From contig NZ_QNRU01000020.1 of the NCBI RefSeq assembly GCF_003315235.1, forward strand, positions 1 to 36,282: a DNA stretch of 36,282 nucleotides, given 5' to 3'. Of the stretch, positions 6,087-13,074 are shown piece after piece. The position numbers and the translations under genes were made by a program. Under the pieces are notes generated by a model, which was not told the DNA's origin, ran no database searches, and was given only the letters and a program-made list of their open reading frames with translations. This DNA is from Neisseria gonorrhoeae (GTDB lineage Bacteria; Pseudomonadota; Gammaproteobacteria; Burkholderiales; Neisseriaceae). Within the stretch, counting starts at the first letter, position 1, and the number at the start of each line of letters is the position of its first letter.

Positions 6087-8342
6087 TTATTTGTCGCGGC
6101 CGAATACGATTTTAGTGGCTTGGATGGCAACGCAGATTGCACCGCCGATAAAGATTAAGTCGGGGGCAGTGCGTACCCAGCGCAGGGTGTCGAGGATTTC
6201 CATTTGCAGGAATTCTTCGCTGCGGGCATACCACAAACCGTGCGTGATAGAGGCGTATGCCTGAATCACGCCGACAGGCAGCAGGCTGATGGCAATCATA
6301 CCGACCAAGCCGCCGTTGAGCAGCCAGAAGCCCCAAGTCATCAGTTTGTCGTCAAACCGCGCGTTCGGTTTCAAGTAGCGCGCAACCAACAATACGAAGC
6401 CCAATGCCAAGAAACCGTACACACCGAACAAGGCGGCGTGCGCGTGAACGGCGGAAGTGTTCAAACCTTGGATATAGAACAGGGAAATCGGCGGATTGAT
6501 CAGAAAGCCGAATACGCCGGCACCGATCATATTCCAAAAAGCGACTGCCACGAAGCACATCAGCGGCCAACGCAGGCGTTTCGCCCAGTCGGACAGGTGT
6601 TGGTAAGACCAGTGCTCGTATGCCTCGCGGCCCAGCAACACCAGCGGCACGACTTCCAAAGCGGAGAAGCAGGCGCCGATTGCCATAGAGGCGGAGGTAG
6701 AGCCGGAGAAGTACAGGTGGTGCAGCGTGCCCGGAACGCCGCCCAACATAAAGATGGCGGCAGCGGCCAAAGTGGAGGCAGTGGCGGTACTGCGGCGGAC
6801 AAAGCCCATATTGTAGAAGACAAAGGCAAAGGCGGCAGTGGCAAATACTTCAAAGAAGCCTTCCACCCACAGGTGGACCACCCACCAACGCCAGTATTCC
6901 ATTACGGCAATCGGGGATTTTTCGCCATAGAACAGGCCCGGTGCGTAGAACACGCCCACGCCGACCATAGAAGCGACAAAGATTGCCAGCAGGTTTTTGT
7001 CCACGCCTTTTTCTTTGAAGGCGGAAACCGTGCAGCGCAACATCAGGAACAGCCACAACAGCAGTCCGACCATCAAAAGGAGTTGCCAGAAACGTCCCAA
7101 ATCGAGGTATTCGTAACCTTGGTGTCCGAACCAGAAGTTAAATTCGGGAGGAAGGATGTGCGTCAACGCGAAGAAGTTGCCCGCGTAAGAACCGCCGACC
7201 ACGATGAAGAGGGCGATATAGAGGAAGTTCACGCCTGCACGTTGGAACTTGGGATCTTTGCCGCCGTTGACAATCGGCGCGAGGAACAAACCTGCCGTCA
7301 AAAAGCCGGTTGCAATCCAGAAGATGGCGGATTGGATGTGCCAAGTACGGGTCAGGGCATAGGGAAACCAGTCGGACATTTCAAAGCCCAACGCCTCGTC
7401 AATGCCGTAGAAACCCTGACCTTCGACGGTGTAGTGCGCGGTCAGGCCGCCCAGCAATACTTGTACCACAAACAGGGCGACCGTCAGGAAGACGTATTTG
7501 CCCAATGCTTTTTGCGAAGGGGTCAGTTGGATTTTGGAAATCGGGTCTTCAGACGGCACTTCCACTTCCTCGTGCTTGGTCAGGAAGGAATAACCCCACA
7601 TCAACAAACCGATGCCCATCAAGAGCAGTACGACACTGGTAAACGACCACATGTAGTTTTCAGTAGTCGGTACATTGTTGATCAAAGGCTCGTGCGGCCA
7701 GTTGTTGGTGTAGGTAAAGACCTCGCCGGGACGGTTGGTCGAAGCAGACCAAGAAGTCCAAAAGAAGAAGTCGAACAGTTTTTCACGCGCTTCTTGGCTT
7801 GGCAATGTGTTGTTTTTCATTGCAAAGTGTTCGCGGGTGGTTTGCAACTTGGGATCATCGCCGTAAACGCCGTGATAGTAAGGCAGGATGCTTTCGATGG
7901 CTTTCACGCGCGTATCGCTGATGACGACGCTGCCGTCTTCTTTAATACGGCTTTGATTGCGGTATTCATCGGCCAAGCGGGTTTTCAGAACGGCTTGTTC
8001 TTCAGGGGAAACTTCATCGAATTTTTTGCCGTAAGCCTGTTGCGCGGTCAAATCCAACCAGGCGGACAACTCACGATGCAGCCAGTCGGCCGTCCAATCC
8101 GGAGCCTGATATGCGCCGTGTCCCAGAATCGAACCGACTTCCATGCCGCCGGTAGTCTGCCACGCAGACTGACCTGCCAAAATATCGTCTTTCGTCATCA
8201 GCACTTTGCCGGATGCGGAAACGACCTGTTCGGGGTAAGGCGGGGCTTTCTTATAAACCTCGCTGCCCATATAGCCAAGAATGGTAAAGCATACCGCCAG
8301 AACGGCAAACAGCAAGTACCACAGCTTCTTGTACTGTCCCAT
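6087..8342 (-). CDS. norB: Quinol-dependent nitric oxide reductase NorB
   Basis: Single-subunit qNOR of 751 aa that reduces two NO to N2O with electrons from quinol in the inner membrane. The N-terminus has a membrane anchor (LWYLLFAVLAVCFTILGYMG) and a periplasmic region of about 200 residues corresponding to fused NorC. The rest is a heme-copper-oxidase-like core of about 12 helices with the expected His segments: WHIQSAIFW, GTLHHLYFSG, and HAHAALFGVYGF; EGFFEVF carries the conserved catalytic-site glutamates. ATG 8342 follows AAAAGGAGCTCTCAAA. It is divergent from aniA across a 372-bp regulatory gap. An intragenic DUS lies at 7548. Confidence 0.96.
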   Translation of the reverse strand: MGQYKKLWYLLFAVLAVCFTILGYMGSEVYKKAPPYPEQVVSASGKVLMTKDDILAGQSAWQTTGGMEVGSILGHGAYQAPDWTADWLHRELSAWLDLTAQQAYGKKFDEVSPEEQAVLKTRLADEYRNQSRIKEDGSVVISDTRVKAIESILPYYHGVYGDDPKLQTTREHFAMKNNTLPSQEAREKLFDFFFWTSWSASTNRPGEVFTYTNNWPHEPLINNVPTTENYMWSFTSVVLLLMGIGLLMWGYSFLTKHEEVEVPSEDPISKIQLTPSQKALGKYVFLTVALFVVQVLLGGLTAHYTVEGQGFYGIDEALGFEMSDWFPYALTRTWHIQSAIFWIATGFLTAGLFLAPIVNGGKDPKFQRAGVNFLYIALFIVVGGSYAGNFFALTHILPPEFNFWFGHQGYEYLDLGRFWQLLLMVGLLLWLFLMLRCTVSAFKEKGVDKNLLAIFVASMVGVGVFYAPGLFYGEKSPIAVMEYWRWWVVHLWVEGFFEVFATAAFAFVFYNMGFVRRSTATASTLAAAAIFMLGGVPGTLHHLYFSGSTSASMAIGACFSALEVVPLVLLGREAYEHWSYQHLSDWAKRLRWPLMCFVAVAFWNMIGAGVFGFLINPPISLFYIQGLNTSAVHAHAALFGVYGFLALGFVLLVARYLKPNARFDDKLMTWGFWLLNGGLVGMIAISLLPVGVIQAYASITHGLWYARSEEFLQMEILDTLRWVRTAPDLIFIGGAICVAIQATKIVFGRDK
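7548..7557 (-). repeat. DUS inside norB
   Basis: A single 10-bp uptake sequence (GCCGTCTGAA on the minus strand) within the norB coding region, in the polar stretch between the first part and the catalytic core. Confidence 0.8.
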
Positions 8343-8377
8343 TTTGAGAGCTCCTTTTAATAAATCAGTTGTTTAAA

Positions 8378-8407
8378 ATTCACAAAATATGAATGTTAAA
8401 GATTGTA
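8378..8407 (-). promoter_or_regulatory. norB promoter -10 and NsrR-type operator
   Basis: Palindrome TTCACAAAATATGAA (8379-8393) matches the half-sites of the aniA-side operator (TTCAT...ATGAA) and lies just downstream of a possible -10 TACAAT (8402-8407 on the minus strand). Here a bound repressor would block the start of transcription. NsrR repression of norB relieved by NO is established in Neisseria; the exact site is my reading. Confidence 0.65.
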
Positions 8408-8470
8408 GCATGGTTTACCGCGCAAATAAACATTTGTTCAAACAAACTCACATATAGAACAAATACATAT

Positions 8471-8489
8471 ATGATAATAACTATCATTA
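8471..8489. promoter_or_regulatory. Fur box between norB and aniA
   Basis: ATGATAATAACTATCATTA is close to the 19-bp Fur consensus of GATAAT/ATTATC repeats. It lies about 130 bp before norB, upstream of its promoter. That is an activating position and agrees with reports that gonococcal norB needs iron and Fur. Confidence 0.7.
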
Positions 8490-8601
8490 TTCTTTACTCG
8501 GAAATTGCCCTGCCTTTGCCTGCTCTGCCGGAGCCCCTAGCAAATCAGCCTATTCATTGTAATTTTTAGTAGTTATAAAGTATTAGAAGCGTCATTTTAA
8601 G

Positions 8602-8662
8602 TTCATATTTTATGAATTATTTGACTTAAATTAAAATGCCCGCAATGGGACAACCGCATAAT
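8602..8662 (+). promoter_or_regulatory. aniA promoter with NsrR and FNR sites
   Basis: In order: the palindrome TTCATATTTTATGAA (8602-8616, NsrR-like), the FNR box TTGACTTAAATTAA (8621-8634), and a -10 CATAAT (8657-8662). The FNR centre (8627.5) lies 41.5 bp before the start predicted from the -10 (about 8669), exactly the class II activator position. There is no -35 hexamer, as expected for an FNR-dependent promoter. NsrR would overlap the upstream side. NarP sites are known for aniA but I did not assign one. Confidence 0.8.
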
Positions 8663-8714
8663 CACACCAAGTTCTTAACTAATCCCCCTACTTTTCTTAC
8701 AAAAGGAAAACATT

Positions 8715-9893
8715 ATGAAACGCCAAGCATTAGCCGCAATGATTGCTTCCTTATTCGCATTGGCCGCCTGCGGTGGCGAACAAGCTGCTCAAGCCCCTGC
8801 CGAAACCCCTGCCGCTTCCGCAGAAGCCGCAAGTTCCGCCGCACAAGCTACCGCCGAAACGCCTGCAGGCGAACTGCCCGTCATCGATGCGGTGACCACC
8901 CACGCTCCCGAAGTACCTCCCGCAATCGACCGCGACTATCCTGCCAAAGTACGCGTAAAAATGGAAACCGTCGAAAAAACCATGAAAATGGACGACGGGG
9001 TGGAATACCGCTACTGGACATTTGACGGCGACGTTCCGGGCCGTATGATCCGCGTACGCGAAGGCGATACGGTTGAAGTCGAATTCTCCAACAATCCTTC
9101 TTCTACCGTTCCGCACAACGTCGACTTCCACGCCGCAACCGGTCAGGGCGGCGGTGCAGCCGCGACCTTTACCGCCCCGGGCCGCACTTCCACATTCAGC
9201 TTCAAAGCCCTGCAACCGGGCCTGTACATCTACCACTGCGCCGTCGCGCCGGTCGGTATGCACATCGCCAACGGTATGTACGGTCTGATTTTGGTCGAGC
9301 CTAAAGAAGGCCTGCCGAAAGTGGATAAAGAGTTTTACATCGTCCAAGGCGACTTCTACACCAAAGGCAAAAAAGGCGCGCAAGGCCTGCAACCGTTCGA
9401 TATGGACAAAGCCGTTGCCGAACAGCCTGAATACGTCGTATTCAACGGCCACGTAGGCGCTATCGCCGGCGACAACGCCCTGAAAGCCAAAGCAGGCGAA
9501 ACCGTGCGTATGTACGTCGGTAACGGCGGCCCGAACTTGGTGTCTTCCTTCCACGTCATCGGCGAAATCTTCGACAAAGTTTATGTTGAAGGCGGCAAAC
9601 TGATTAACGAAAACGTACAAAGCACCATCGTGCCTGCCGGCGGCTCTGCCATCGTCGAATTCAAAGTCGACATCCCGGGCAACTACACTTTGGTCGACCA
9701 CTCCATCTTCCGCGCATTCAACAAAGGCGCGTTGGGGCAATTGAAAGTAGAGGGTGCGGAAAACCCTGAAATCATGACTCAAAAATTGAGTGATACCGCT
9801 TACGCCGGCAGCGGCGCGGCTTCTGCCCCTGCTGCTTCCGCACCGGCTGCTTCTGCCCCGGCAGCCTCTGCATCCGAAAAAAGCGTTTATTAA
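8715..9893 (+). CDS. aniA: Copper nitrite reductase AniA, outer membrane lipoprotein
   Basis: Reduces nitrite to NO in anaerobic respiration. The lipobox LAAC puts the lipid on Cys19, followed by an Ala/Pro/Glu-rich linker to about residue 52. Two cupredoxin domains follow. Type 1 copper ligands are seen as His134, Cys175, His183 and Met188; type 2 ligands as His139, His174 and a later His; the catalytic pair Asp137 and His280 is intact. The C-terminus has AASAP-type repeats ending SEKSVY, a tail known to vary and to be glycosylated in Neisseria. At 392 aa it is full length and intact; many meningococci carry broken aniA. SD AAAAGGAAAACATT precedes the ATG. A strong terminator follows. Confidence 0.97.
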   Translation: MKRQALAAMIASLFALAACGGEQAAQAPAETPAASAEAASSAAQATAETPAGELPVIDAVTTHAPEVPPAIDRDYPAKVRVKMETVEKTMKMDDGVEYRYWTFDGDVPGRMIRVREGDTVEVEFSNNPSSTVPHNVDFHAATGQGGGAAATFTAPGRTSTFSFKALQPGLYIYHCAVAPVGMHIANGMYGLILVEPKEGLPKVDKEFYIVQGDFYTKGKKGAQGLQPFDMDKAVAEQPEYVVFNGHVGAIAGDNALKAKAGETVRMYVGNGGPNLVSSFHVIGEIFDKVYVEGGKLINENVQSTIVPAGGSAIVEFKVDIPGNYTLVDHSIFRAFNKGALGQLKVEGAENPEIMTQKLSDTAYAGSGAASAPAASAPAASAPAASASEKSVY

Positions 9894-9918
9894 ATCGGAT
9901 ACCCGTCATTAGCGGGAC

Positions 9919-9962
9919 AAACCACTGCCGCCGTACTTCATTACGCACGGCAGTGGTTTTTT
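9919..9962 (+). terminator. aniA terminator
   Basis: AAACCACTGCCG pairs with CGGCAGTGGTTTTTT across a 17-nt loop, 26 bp after the aniA stop. Confidence 0.85.
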
Positions 9963-9987
9963 AACAACCAATCTTTCCTTTCGGAAG

Positions 9988-10046
9988 ATTGATTTTTCAG
10001 ACGGCATTCGCGGCTTTTTGTTTAAAATGCCGTCTGAAAAATCAAT
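9988..10046. terminator. Extended inverted DUS hairpin before the NirV-like gene
   Basis: Two 21-bp arms, each containing a DUS extended by ATTGATTTTT, flank a 17-nt loop. The arms are perfectly complementary, longer than most DUS pairs here. It insulates the next gene from aniA read-through. Confidence 0.75.
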
Positions 10047-10070
10047 GCTAACCGCCTGTCAGGAGGCTTT

Positions 10071-10826
10071 ATGAAGTACGTCCGGTTATTTTTCCTCGGC
10101 ACGGCACTCGCCGGTACTCAAGCGGCGGCTGCCGAAATGGTTCAAATCGAAGGCGGCAGCTACCGCCCGCTTTATCTGAAAAAAGATACCGGCCTGATTA
10201 AAGTCAAACCGTTCAAACTGGATAAATATCCCGTTACCAATGCCGAGTTTGCCGAATTTGTCAACAGCCACCCCCAATGGCAAAAAGGCAGGATCGGTTC
10301 CAAACAGGCAGAACCCGCTTACCTGAAGCATTGGATGAAAAACGGCAGCCGCAGCTATGCGCCGAAGGCGGGCGAATTAAAACAACCGGTAACCAATGTT
10401 TCCTGGTTTGCCGCCAACGCCTATTGCGCCGCACAAGGCAAACGCCTGCCGACCATCGACGAATGGGAATTTGCCGGACTTGCTTCCGCCACGCAGAAAA
10501 ACGGCTCAAACGAACCCGGCTACAACCGCACTATTCTCGATTGGTATGCCGACGGCGGACGGAAAGGCCTGCACGATGTCGGCAAAGACCGCCCGAACTA
10601 CTGGGGTGTTTATGATATGCACGGGCTGATTTGGGAATGGACGGAAGATTTCAACAGCAGCCTGCTTTCTTCCGGCAATGCCAACGCGCAAATGTTTTGC
10701 AGCGGCGCATCTGTCGGGGCGAGCGACTCGTCCAACTATGCCGCCTTCCTCCGCTACGGCATCCGCACCAGCCTGCAATCCAAATATGTCCTGCACAACT
10801 TGGGCTTCCGCTGCGCAAGCCGATAA
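10071..10826 (+). CDS. Secreted SUMF1/FGE-domain protein, NirV-like
   Basis: 251 aa with a signal peptide (MKYVRLFFLGTALAGTQAAAA) and a formylglycine-generating-enzyme fold (SUMF1). Family marks seen: MVQIEGGSYRP, KYPVTNAEFAEFVN, PVTNVSWFAANAYCAAQGKRLPT, DEWEFAG, YDMHGLIWEWTEDF and GFRCA. Position next to a copper nitrite reductase recalls NirV, a SUMF1-family protein encoded beside nirK in Rhodobacter and others, whose role is unclear. Three cysteines remain, but the paired active-site cysteines of true FGEs are not obvious and no sulfatase lies nearby. AGGAGG 5 nt before the ATG is an unusually strong ribosome site. Two hairpins separate it from aniA, so co-transcription is doubtful. Confidence 0.85.
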   Translation: MKYVRLFFLGTALAGTQAAAAEMVQIEGGSYRPLYLKKDTGLIKVKPFKLDKYPVTNAEFAEFVNSHPQWQKGRIGSKQAEPAYLKHWMKNGSRSYAPKAGELKQPVTNVSWFAANAYCAAQGKRLPTIDEWEFAGLASATQKNGSNEPGYNRTILDWYADGGRKGLHDVGKDRPNYWGVYDMHGLIWEWTEDFNSSLLSSGNANAQMFCSGASVGASDSSNYAAFLRYGIRTSLQSKYVLHNLGFRCASR

Positions 10827-10836
10827 CCCCTTCAAT

Positions 10837-10907
10837 TATAGTGGATTAACAAAAACCAGTACGGCGTTGCCTCGCCTTGCCGTACTGGTTTTTGTTAATC
10901 CGCTATA
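10837..10907. repeat. Minimal Correia element (71 bp)
   Basis: TATAGTGGATTAACAAAAACC at one end and its near-complement ending CCGCTATA at the other, with almost no centre: the whole is one long palindrome around GTTGCCTCGCCTTGC. It starts 11 bp after the NirV-like stop and can act as its terminator. Much shorter than the usual 105 or 154 bp forms. Confidence 0.8.
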
Positions 10908-10986
10908 TTCCGCCATCTCTAAGATTTACAGCGATACACGGGTAATTTAAGGAATGCCCGAACCGTCATTCCCGCAACTTTTCGTC

Positions 10987-11161
10987 ATTCCCGCGAAAGC
11001 GGGAATCTAGAATCCCGGACTTTCAGATAATCTTTGAATATTGCTGTTGTTCTAAGGTCCGGATTCCCGCCTGCGCGGGAATGACGAATCCATCCGTACG
11101 GAAACCTGCACCACGTCATTCCTACGAACCTACATCCCGTCATTCCCACGAAAGTGGGAAT
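10987..11161. repeat. dRS3 cluster (three copies)
   Basis: ATTCCC-N8-GGGAAT at 10987-11006, 11063-11082 and 11142-11161, with partial copies (ATTCCCGCAA, ATTCCTACG) and RS-type spacers between. No gene is supported from 10827 to 11485 apart from this cluster, two CREEs and the opa promoter. Confidence 0.85.
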
Positions 11162-11234
11162 CTAGAAATAAAAAGCAGCAGGAATTTATCGGAAATAACT
11201 GAAATTCAATACCACAAAAATCTACCCGAAATGA

Positions 11235-11388
11235 TATAGCGGATTAACAAAAATCAGGACAAGGCGGCGGGCCGCAGGCAGTACGGATGGTACGGAACCG
11301 GTTCGCCCGGTGCTTGGGCGCCTTAGGGAACCGTTCCCTTTGAGCCGGGGCGGGGCAACGACGTACCGGTTTTTGTTCATCCGCCATA
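11235..11388. repeat. Full-length Correia element (154 bp)
   Basis: Terminal inverted repeats TATAGCGGATTAACAAAAA and TTTTTGTTCATCCGCCATA enclose a GC-rich centre. TA flanks are present at both ends. It lies directly upstream of opa: its right end is 6 bp from the opa -35 hexamer. Confidence 0.85.
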
Positions 11389-11394
11389 TTTGTG

Positions 11395-11423
11395 TTGAAA
11401 CACCGCCCGGAACCCGATATAAT
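11395..11423 (+). promoter_or_regulatory. opa promoter
   Basis: TTGAAA (11395-11400), 17 bp, TATAAT (11418-11423): near-consensus sigma70 promoter 63 bp before the opa ATG, consistent with constitutive opa transcription and control at translation. Confidence 0.8.
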
Positions 11424-11485
11424 CCGCCTTTGAAGCATCAGTGAAAATCTTTTTTTAACCGGTTAAACCGAATAAGGAATCGAAA

Positions 11486-12242
11486 ATGAATCCAGCCCGC
11501 AAAAAACCTTCTCTTCTCTTCCGCAGCGCAGGCGGCAAGTGAAGACGGCGGCCGCGGCCCGTATGTGCAGGCGGATTTAGCCTACGCCGCCGAACGCATT
11601 ACCCGCGATTATCCGAAACCAACCGCTCCAGGCAAAGGCACAATAAGCACGGTAAGCGATTATTTCAGAAACATCCGTACGCATTCCATCCACCCCAGGG
11701 TGTCGGTCGGCTACGACTTCGGCGGCTGGAGGATAGCGGCAGATTATGCCCGTTACAGGAAATGGAACGACAATAAATATTCCGTCGACATAAAAGAGTT
11801 GGAAAACAAGAATCAGAATAAGAGAGACCTGAAGACGGAAAATCAGGAAAACGGTACGTTCCACGCCGTCTCCTCGCTCGGTTTGTCAGCCGTTTACGAT
11901 TTCAAACTCAACGATAAATTCAAACCCTATATCGGTGCGCGCGTCGCCTACGGACACGTCAGACACAGCATCGATTCGACCAAGAAAACAGCAGAGATCG
12001 TTACCTCCTTCTATGGTAGCGGAGCGCCTACGGTTTATCATCCTCAGGAAAAGACGCGAAGCACCTATCGCGAAAGCGACAGCATCCGCCGCGTGGGCCT
12101 CGGCGTCATCGCCGGTATCGGTTTCGACATCACGCCCAACCTGACCTTGGACACCGGCTACCGCTACCACAACTGGGGACGCTTGGAAAACACCCGCTTC
12201 AAAACCCACGAAGCCTCGTTGGGCGTGCGCTACCGCTTCTGA
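11486..12242 (+). pseudogene. opa: Opacity protein opa, phase OFF
   Basis: Phase-variable outer membrane adhesin that binds CEACAM or heparan sulfate receptors. ATG 11486 begins the usual signal sequence ([12 protein letters not shown]). Only two CTCTT units follow, so this frame ends at TGA 11540-11542 after 18 codons. One more unit (three) would join the start to the mature protein, which runs intact from [23 protein letters not shown] to LGVRYRF. The eight-strand barrel segments are conserved; the loop with [19 protein letters not shown] is a hypervariable region. This is a reversible off state, not decay, although two repeats are few for rapid slippage. A full CREE sits in front and an inverted DUS terminator behind. 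Confidence 0.92.
11511..11520 (+). repeat. CTCTT phase-variation repeat, 2 units
   Basis: Two perfect CTCTT units in the opa signal peptide region. In-frame numbers for this gene are 3, 6, 9 and so on by direct frame count. Confidence 0.9.
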
Positions 12243-12254
12243 TTCGCCGATTCC

Positions 12255-12283
12255 GATGCCGTCTGAACCTTCAGACGGCATGA
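12255..12283. terminator. Inverted DUS pair after opa
   Basis: GATGCCGTCTGAA-CC-TTCAGACGGCATG, 13 bp after the opa stop. Confidence 0.8.
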
Positions 12284-12392
12284 GGCCTTTGCCTGCGCAC
12301 TTGGTGCGCTGGTCGCCTCCGAACATGGCGCAACACCCGACATTTCCGCCGAACGCATCGGGCGTTTCATAAACCCGGTTTAAAATGCATGG

Positions 12393-12429
12393 AAAAATGC
12401 CGTCTGAAAGCCTTTCAGACGGCATTTTG
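12393..12429. terminator. Inverted DUS terminator for the nitroreductase gene
   Basis: AAAAATGCCGTCTGAAAG pairs with CTTTCAGACGGCATTTT; the minus strand end faces the nitroreductase stop 13 bp away. Confidence 0.85.
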
Positions 12430-12442
12430 TTTGAGATTCCGT

Positions 12443-13000
12443 TTACCAATGGCTGACAAACGCTTCCAAATCGGTATTCTTGGGCTTATGCACTTCCTCT
12501 GTCGGCGTGCCGACCATCATCAGCCCGATGATTTTATCCTTATCCTCGCAACCGAAAGCCTCCCGCAACAATGGGCTGTTGACCCACATCCCCGTAATCC
12601 AGACATTGTCGAATCCCTGAGCCGTTGCCGCCAGTTGCAGCGCATACGCCGCACAACCCGCCGTCAGCATCTGCTCCCATTCCGGTTTCGGCTTAGGCAC
12701 ATCGCGGTTCGGCACAAACGTTACCCCGATGACCATCGGCGCCATATTGCCCACTTTTTCCGCCTTTTTCATCGCATCGTCGCCGAAATTCAGTTCGGCA
12801 ACCGTTTGCTTCAACACATCGCGAAAACGTTGCAATCCTACCTCGCCTTGAATCACGGTAAAACGGAAGGGGCGCATGTTGCCGTGATCGGAAACTTGGG
12901 TTGCCGCCTGCAATATTTGTTCCAACTCCGCCGCATCGGGGGCGGGGTGCTTCAGCTTTTTGGAAGATCGGCGGTTCGTCAATAATTTTAAAGCATCCAT
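12443..13000 (-). CDS. Nitroreductase family FMN oxidoreductase
   Basis: 185 aa, NfsA/NfsB-FRP superfamily, short YdjA-like type. The N-terminal RRSSKKL (Arg10, Arg11, Ser12) is the usual FMN phosphate-binding motif; HGNMRPFRF and the C-terminal IIGLMMVGTP are typical. Such enzymes are dimeric and use NAD(P)H, but the physiological substrate cannot be read from sequence. No membrane segment. It lies 74 bp behind the lptA stop on the same strand and may be read from the lptA promoter; an unpaired DUS (13056-13065) lies between them. Confidence 0.9.
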   Translation of the reverse strand: MDALKLLTNRRSSKKLKHPAPDAAELEQILQAATQVSDHGNMRPFRFTVIQGEVGLQRFRDVLKQTVAELNFGDDAMKKAEKVGNMAPMVIGVTFVPNRDVPKPKPEWEQMLTAGCAAYALQLAATAQGFDNVWITGMWVNSPLLREAFGCEDKDKIIGLMMVGTPTEEVHKPKNTDLEAFVSHW

Positions 13001-13074
13001 ATCGTTATACTCCGGTCATCGGTCGGGTGTTTCGGACACATATGCCGTGAAGGCTTCAGACGGCATATCCGGCA

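Noticed and set aside
6204-8360. A 718-codon open frame antisense to norB
   Set aside because: Gln/Val/Arg-rich shadow of norB codon usage with no signal or family motif.
10987-11161. Regular short repeats resembling a CRISPR array
   Set aside because: They are dRS3 palindromes with related, not unique, spacers, in both orientations, and no cas genes are present.
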